Positions 61,065-64,000 of a DNA stretch of 64,000 bases are shown piece after piece; the stretch's first letter is position 1, and each line of letters starts with the position of its first letter. This DNA is from Bacteroidota bacterium (lineage in GTDB: Bacteria; Bacteroidota; Bacteroidia; B-17B0; Aurantibacillaceae). The notes beneath the pieces are model-generated. The model was not told where the DNA came from. It ran no database searches and saw only the letters and a list, made by a program, of their open reading frames with translations. Made by a program: the position numbers and the translations under genes. Where the stretch lies: positions 62,001 to 126,000 of the forward strand of contig JADBXZ010000002.1 in the NCBI GenBank assembly GCA_020403265.1. The letters run 5' to 3'.

Positions 61065-61883
61065 TTATTTTTTTAATTGTTCTATGTATTTTTCTATTTC
61101 TAGTTTTGCAGTTACATCTGTTGTCCTTTTAGCATACTGCTTTAATGCTAATATGGTTTGCTCCGTATTTCCTAATCTTTCATGAACATCGGCTAAATGA
61201 AGATAAACTTCAATATTATTACTGTCAATTCTTAATGCTTTGTTAAAGCGTTGCAGTGCTTTATCGTTTTGCCCGCTTTTAAGCGAGAAAAATGCAAAGG
61301 TTAATTGGAGTTTAACATTGCTACTATCAGCCTTTTCAAGTTCTTTTAATAAACTAATCCCTTCCATCGGGCTGCTGCTGGCTTCAAGGTAACATGATGC
61401 TAACATTAATTTAGCATCAAAATTGGTTGGATTTAAGCTTAATGCTTTATTGTACATTTTTGCAGCACAAGCAAAAAGTAACGGAGCCTCTGTTTCATCT
61501 TTTACAAATTGAACCGAGTAGTAGTACCTGTTACCAGATTTAAGGGCTGCTGAATCTGTATTAAGTGTAATCGCTTTTTTTTCTTCAAAATGTGCTGCTA
61601 AATCCGGTCGTTTTTGTTTCAACCAAAAGCCGATTAAACTATCGTTAAGTTGCTTTGAATAAAAAAGATCATAACTAGTTTTAAGTTCGTTTGAGAGAAC
61701 TTTAACGGCATTTCTAAGGTAGAAATCCAAATTTGCGTTGGCATCAAAAGCTTTCTTTTGTACAGATGCTTCCTGTTTTTTGGAGGCATAAGCTTCAAAG
61801 TTAGTTTTGGGAGCAATAAATAAAAGAACGAGTAAACCTGTAGCACCAGCAATTAAAGCTATTATAGTTGCTTTGGTGCTCAT
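61065..61883 (-). CDS. Membrane-anchored TPR protein
   Basis: This 272-residue protein has an N-terminal membrane segment at about 5-24 (IIALIAGATGLLVLLFIAP) and tetratricopeptide repeats at about 130-265 (AAKMYNKALSLNPTNFDAKLMLA, ALQRFNKALRIDSNNIEVYLHLA as landmarks). It is probably anchored in the inner membrane with the TPRs outside. The gene starts 5 bp after the HU gene stop and is followed by the bS22-like gene, so the three are likely one operon. The role is unknown. Confidence 0.85.
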   Translation of the reverse strand: MSTKATIIALIAGATGLLVLLFIAPKTNFEAYASKKQEASVQKKAFDANANLDFYLRNAVKVLSNELKTSYDLFYSKQLNDSLIGFWLKQKRPDLAAHFEEKKAITLNTDSAALKSGNRYYYSVQFVKDETEAPLLFACAAKMYNKALSLNPTNFDAKLMLASCYLEASSSPMEGISLLKELEKADSSNVKLQLTFAFFSLKSGQNDKALQRFNKALRIDSNNIEVYLHLADVHERLGNTEQTILALKQYAKRTTDVTAKLEIEKYIEQLKK

Positions 61884-61888
61884 AATAA

Positions 61889-62200
61889 TTAATCAATATT
61901 TTTTAATGGTTCTGCAGCTTTAACATTTTTCTTCACTCTTTCTGCAAAGGTTTTACTTGCTTTGAATGCAGGAATGTAATGCGCAGGAATAACAACCGTA
62001 GTGTTTTTAGAAATATTGCGTCCAATTTTTTCTGCGCGTTTTTTAACTAAAAAAGTTCCAAAACCTCTGAGGTATACATTTTTGCCTTCAACCATATTAT
62101 TACGGATGGTTTTCATGAAAGCTTCTACAGTTGCTTGAACAGCCATTTTTTCTATGCCTGTTTTTTCCGAAATTTCGTTTACGATATCTGCCTTTGTCAT
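61889..62200 (-). CDS. HU/IHF family DNA-binding protein
   Basis: This 103-residue protein has the HU fold: N-terminal helices (TKADIVNEISEKTGI), the GFGTF turn, the beta-arm (KKRAEKIGRNISKNTTVVIPA) with Pro near its tip, and the final helix (FKASKTFAERV). It bends and compacts DNA. The ten or so residues after the usual end (NVKAAEPLKNID) are a small tail. A promoter -7 element lies 48 bp upstream. It is the first gene of a run with the TPR and bS22-like genes. Confidence 0.93.
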   Translation of the reverse strand: MTKADIVNEISEKTGIEKMAVQATVEAFMKTIRNNMVEGKNVYLRGFGTFLVKKRAEKIGRNISKNTTVVIPAHYIPAFKASKTFAERVKKNVKAAEPLKNID

Positions 62201-62247
62201 TTTATTAATCTATTTAAAATCAGGTATTTGAATTTTAAAATGGGCTG

Positions 62248-62255
62248 CAAATATA
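62248..62255 (-). promoter_or_regulatory. Promoter -7 element of the HU gene
   Basis: TATATTTG on the minus strand is an exact TAnnTTTG match 48 bp upstream of the HU start codon. The -33 part is not at the usual distance, so this is a partial match. Confidence 0.5.
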
Positions 62256-62346
62256 CAGTTTTAATTGAAACAATAAAATTTTTTCTATTTATTTTAAAAT
62301 TAGCTTAAAATAAGGCATTTTTGCATTTAAAAATCTCAATATTGAA

Positions 62347-63384
62347 GTGGAGCACTGGTTTTCTGAAGCGTTAATAAAATGGTATGGTCTGAATAAGCGA
62401 AATTTACCATGGAGAGAAACTAAAGATCCATACAAAATCTGGCTTTCTGAAATAATTTTACAACAAACACAGGTTATTCAAGGCACTTCTTACTACTTTA
62501 AATTCATTAAAAATTATCCAACGGTAAAAAAACTTGCAAATTCATCAATCGAATCAGTTTTAAAAGATTGGCAAGGTTTAGGTTATTATTCAAGAGCCCG
62601 TAATTTGCATTATACAGCAGGACAAATTCTGCAAAATCACAATGGTGTTTTTCCTAACAGCTACCATGAAATAAGAAAGTTAAAAGGCATAGGTGACTAT
62701 ACTGCTGCTGCAATTGCTAGTTTTTCTTTTGATTTACCATTTGCTGTTTTAGATGGAAATGTATTTAGAGTTTTGAGCCGTGTTTTTGGTATCAAAACAC
62801 CTATTGATTCAACCTCCGGAAAAAAAGTTTTTAAGGAATTGGCTCAGTCCTTAATTGATATGAAGTATCCGGCCATATACAATCAAGCCATTATGGAATT
62901 TGGGTCACAGCAATGTAGGCCGGTTAATCCGGATTGCGCTAATTGCCCATTAGTAGAAAAGTGTTGGGCTTTTAATCACGAGGCTGTTAAAGTTTTACCA
63001 ATTAAGGATAAAAAAATTAAGGTTAAGAATCGATATCTCAACTATTTTGTCTTGAAGAATAAAAATAAGGTAGCTTTTTTCAAAAGAGAGAAAAAAGATA
63101 TCTGGCAAGGCTTGAATGAATTTTACTTAATTGAAACAAATGAATCGTCCAGTTTTGAGGACTTATTACCTCAACTAATTAAGAAGTTTAAAAAAATAAG
63201 ATTAAGTAACTCAAGCAAAGAAATAAAACATGTTCTAAGCCACCAGCTTTTGTTTTGTAGGTTTTATGTAATCGAAGTTGTTAACCCACCTGAAGGCTAT
63301 GAATGGATAGCTATTAAAGATTTGCAAAAATTGGCTTGGCCAAGGCTAATAGATAATTATATAAACACTTGTTTACTTAATTAA
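62347..63384 (+). CDS. mutY: A/G-specific adenine DNA glycosylase
   Basis: This 345-residue base-excision enzyme removes adenine opposite 8-oxoguanine. It shows the WRETKDPYKIWLSEIILQQT helix near 21-40, the helix-hairpin-helix LKGIGDYTAAAIASF, the catalytic Asp in AVLDGNVFRV, and the 4Fe-4S cluster cysteines (C-x6-C-x2-C-x5-C within CRPVNPDCANCPLVEKC). The C-terminal NUDIX-like 8-oxoG recognition domain starts near 235. The start is GTG at 62347; no ATG is better placed. It is divergent from the HU gene. Confidence 0.95.
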   Translation: MEHWFSEALIKWYGLNKRNLPWRETKDPYKIWLSEIILQQTQVIQGTSYYFKFIKNYPTVKKLANSSIESVLKDWQGLGYYSRARNLHYTAGQILQNHNGVFPNSYHEIRKLKGIGDYTAAAIASFSFDLPFAVLDGNVFRVLSRVFGIKTPIDSTSGKKVFKELAQSLIDMKYPAIYNQAIMEFGSQQCRPVNPDCANCPLVEKCWAFNHEAVKVLPIKDKKIKVKNRYLNYFVLKNKNKVAFFKREKKDIWQGLNEFYLIETNESSSFEDLLPQLIKKFKKIRLSNSSKEIKHVLSHQLLFCRFYVIEVVNPPEGYEWIAIKDLQKLAWPRLIDNYINTCLLN

Positions 63385-63398
63385 TTTCAGTATCTTTG
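63369..63398 (+). promoter_or_regulatory. Bacteroidota-type promoter of the YceI gene
   Basis: TTG at 63369-63371 is followed after 19 bp by TATCTTTG at 63391-63398, a full consensus match overlapping the mutY 3' end. The start codon is 17 bp downstream. Confidence 0.75.
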
Positions 63399-63415
63399 AT
63401 TTAAATCTTAATTCC

Positions 63416-63967
63416 ATGAAAAAGCTATTGATCTGTATTTCTCTGTTTACTGCATCTTTTGCAGGTGCACAAATTTATAAAGCCAAAAGTGGCGGTACAA
63501 CTGTTAGTTTTTATAGCAAATCTCCTTTAGAGGATATTGAAGCAATTAATAAGGGCGCAATTGTTGTTTTAAATTCAAAAACCGGCGATTTGCAATGTGC
63601 AGTAACAATTGTAAATTTTAAGTTTAAAAATGCACTCATGGAAGAGCATTTTAATGAGAATTATATGGAAAGTGAAAAATTTCCAAAGTCAACTTTTAAG
63701 GGAAAGATAAATGAACCTGTTGATTATTCAAAAGATGGCGAAACAAAAGTAACCGTTACAGGCAAAATGGAAATTCATGGCGTAACTAAAGACGAGACTT
63801 ACACAGGTACAATTAAAAAGGTTGGTAATGAAATTACGTTAGATTGTAAGTTCAAAGTAAAGGTAGCTGATTATAACATTAAGGTACCAACTCTTTATGT
63901 TAAAAACATTGCTGAGGTAGTTGACATTGATTATAAATGTATTTTGGAACCATTTGAGAAAAAGTAA
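63416..63967 (+). CDS. YceI family periplasmic protein
   Basis: This 183-residue protein has a signal peptide (1-18, ending SFAGAQ) and a YceI lipocalin-like barrel: SFYSKSPLEDIEA, VNFKFKNALMEEHFNENYM, SEKFPKSTFKGKI and TGKMEIHGVTKD. YceI proteins bind isoprenoid-type lipids in the periplasm. The physiological role here is unknown. It has its own consensus promoter and is followed after 4 bp by another gene start, so it may begin an operon. Confidence 0.9.
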   Translation: MKKLLICISLFTASFAGAQIYKAKSGGTTVSFYSKSPLEDIEAINKGAIVVLNSKTGDLQCAVTIVNFKFKNALMEEHFNENYMESEKFPKSTFKGKINEPVDYSKDGETKVTVTGKMEIHGVTKDETYTGTIKKVGNEITLDCKFKVKVADYNIKVPTLYVKNIAEVVDIDYKCILEPFEKK

Positions 63968-63971
63968 TTCT

Positions 63972-64000
63972 ATGAAAATTTCTACAACGAAAATTTTAAT
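63972..64000 (+). CDS. Start of a further gene (cut by window edge)
   Basis: An ATG 4 bp after the YceI stop opens a frame of nine complete codons (MKISTTKIL) to the window edge. The basic-then-hydrophobic beginning could be a signal peptide. Too little is present for more. Confidence 0.35.

Noticed and set aside
1-64000. CRISPR arrays, tRNA and rRNA genes
   Set aside because: I saw no regularly spaced repeats and no tRNA-like cloverleaf or rRNA sequence; the tandem ten-base repeats at 19360 are gapless and far too short for CRISPR.

Overview
The window looks like a chromosomal segment of a low-GC Bacteroidota (Bacteroidetes) bacterium. The evidence is several type A C-terminal sorting domains of the type IX secretion system (T9SS), a tail-fibre-like surface protein, the tiny AURKAIP1/COX24-type ribosomal protein, a SiaB/SiaC pair, and promoters matching TTG-N19/20-TAnnTTTG. 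The genus cannot be read from the sequence.

Layout. 1-3946: core metabolism and signalling (rhodanese-like tail, kbl, hemB, siaB, siaC, aroK). About 4009-23184: a 19.2-kb genomic island bracketed by two outward-reading large serine recombinases. It carries an AbiEi/AbiEii toxin-antitoxin pair, a three-gene cassette (PIN-GNAT-PUA-like protein, ASCH protein, P-loop kinase), a five-gene operon of type I restriction-modification plus a Septu-like ATPase/HNH pair, and a block of small unknown genes before the right recombinase. 23185-28483: repeats plus four to five exported or outer-membrane proteins. 28527-35242: a tightly coupled operon of TPR protein, outer-membrane barrel, alpha/beta hydrolase and aroB. 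35399-42989: ftsE, lysS, ECF sigma factor, photolyase, hemA, a DUF2851 protein and a YdcF-like protein. 43185-58514: T9SS cargo, mfd, and a symmetrical adhesin / histidine kinase / LytTR regulator / adhesin locus. 58515-64000: a MITE-like element, a small secreted-protein gene broken by one stop codon, rng, bS22-like gene, TPR protein, HU, mutY and a YceI protein.

The strongest observation is the island's insertion site. An intact composite repeat lies at 28373-28483. Its first 44 bp recur at the island's left edge (3965-4008) and its last 69 bp at the right edge (23183-23251). The two halves share only the dinucleotide CA, as expected for a large serine recombinase that exchanges strands at a 2-bp core. 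The island therefore appears to have integrated into a dispersed repeat. In the excised circle the right recombinase frame would run 28 codons further into the island's left end, so integration would change its C-terminus.

The second point is cargo. The PIN-GNAT-PUA-like / ASCH / kinase cassette sits among known defence genes and I know of no described mechanism for this combination. Most families were assigned by recognition of motifs, without database searches.
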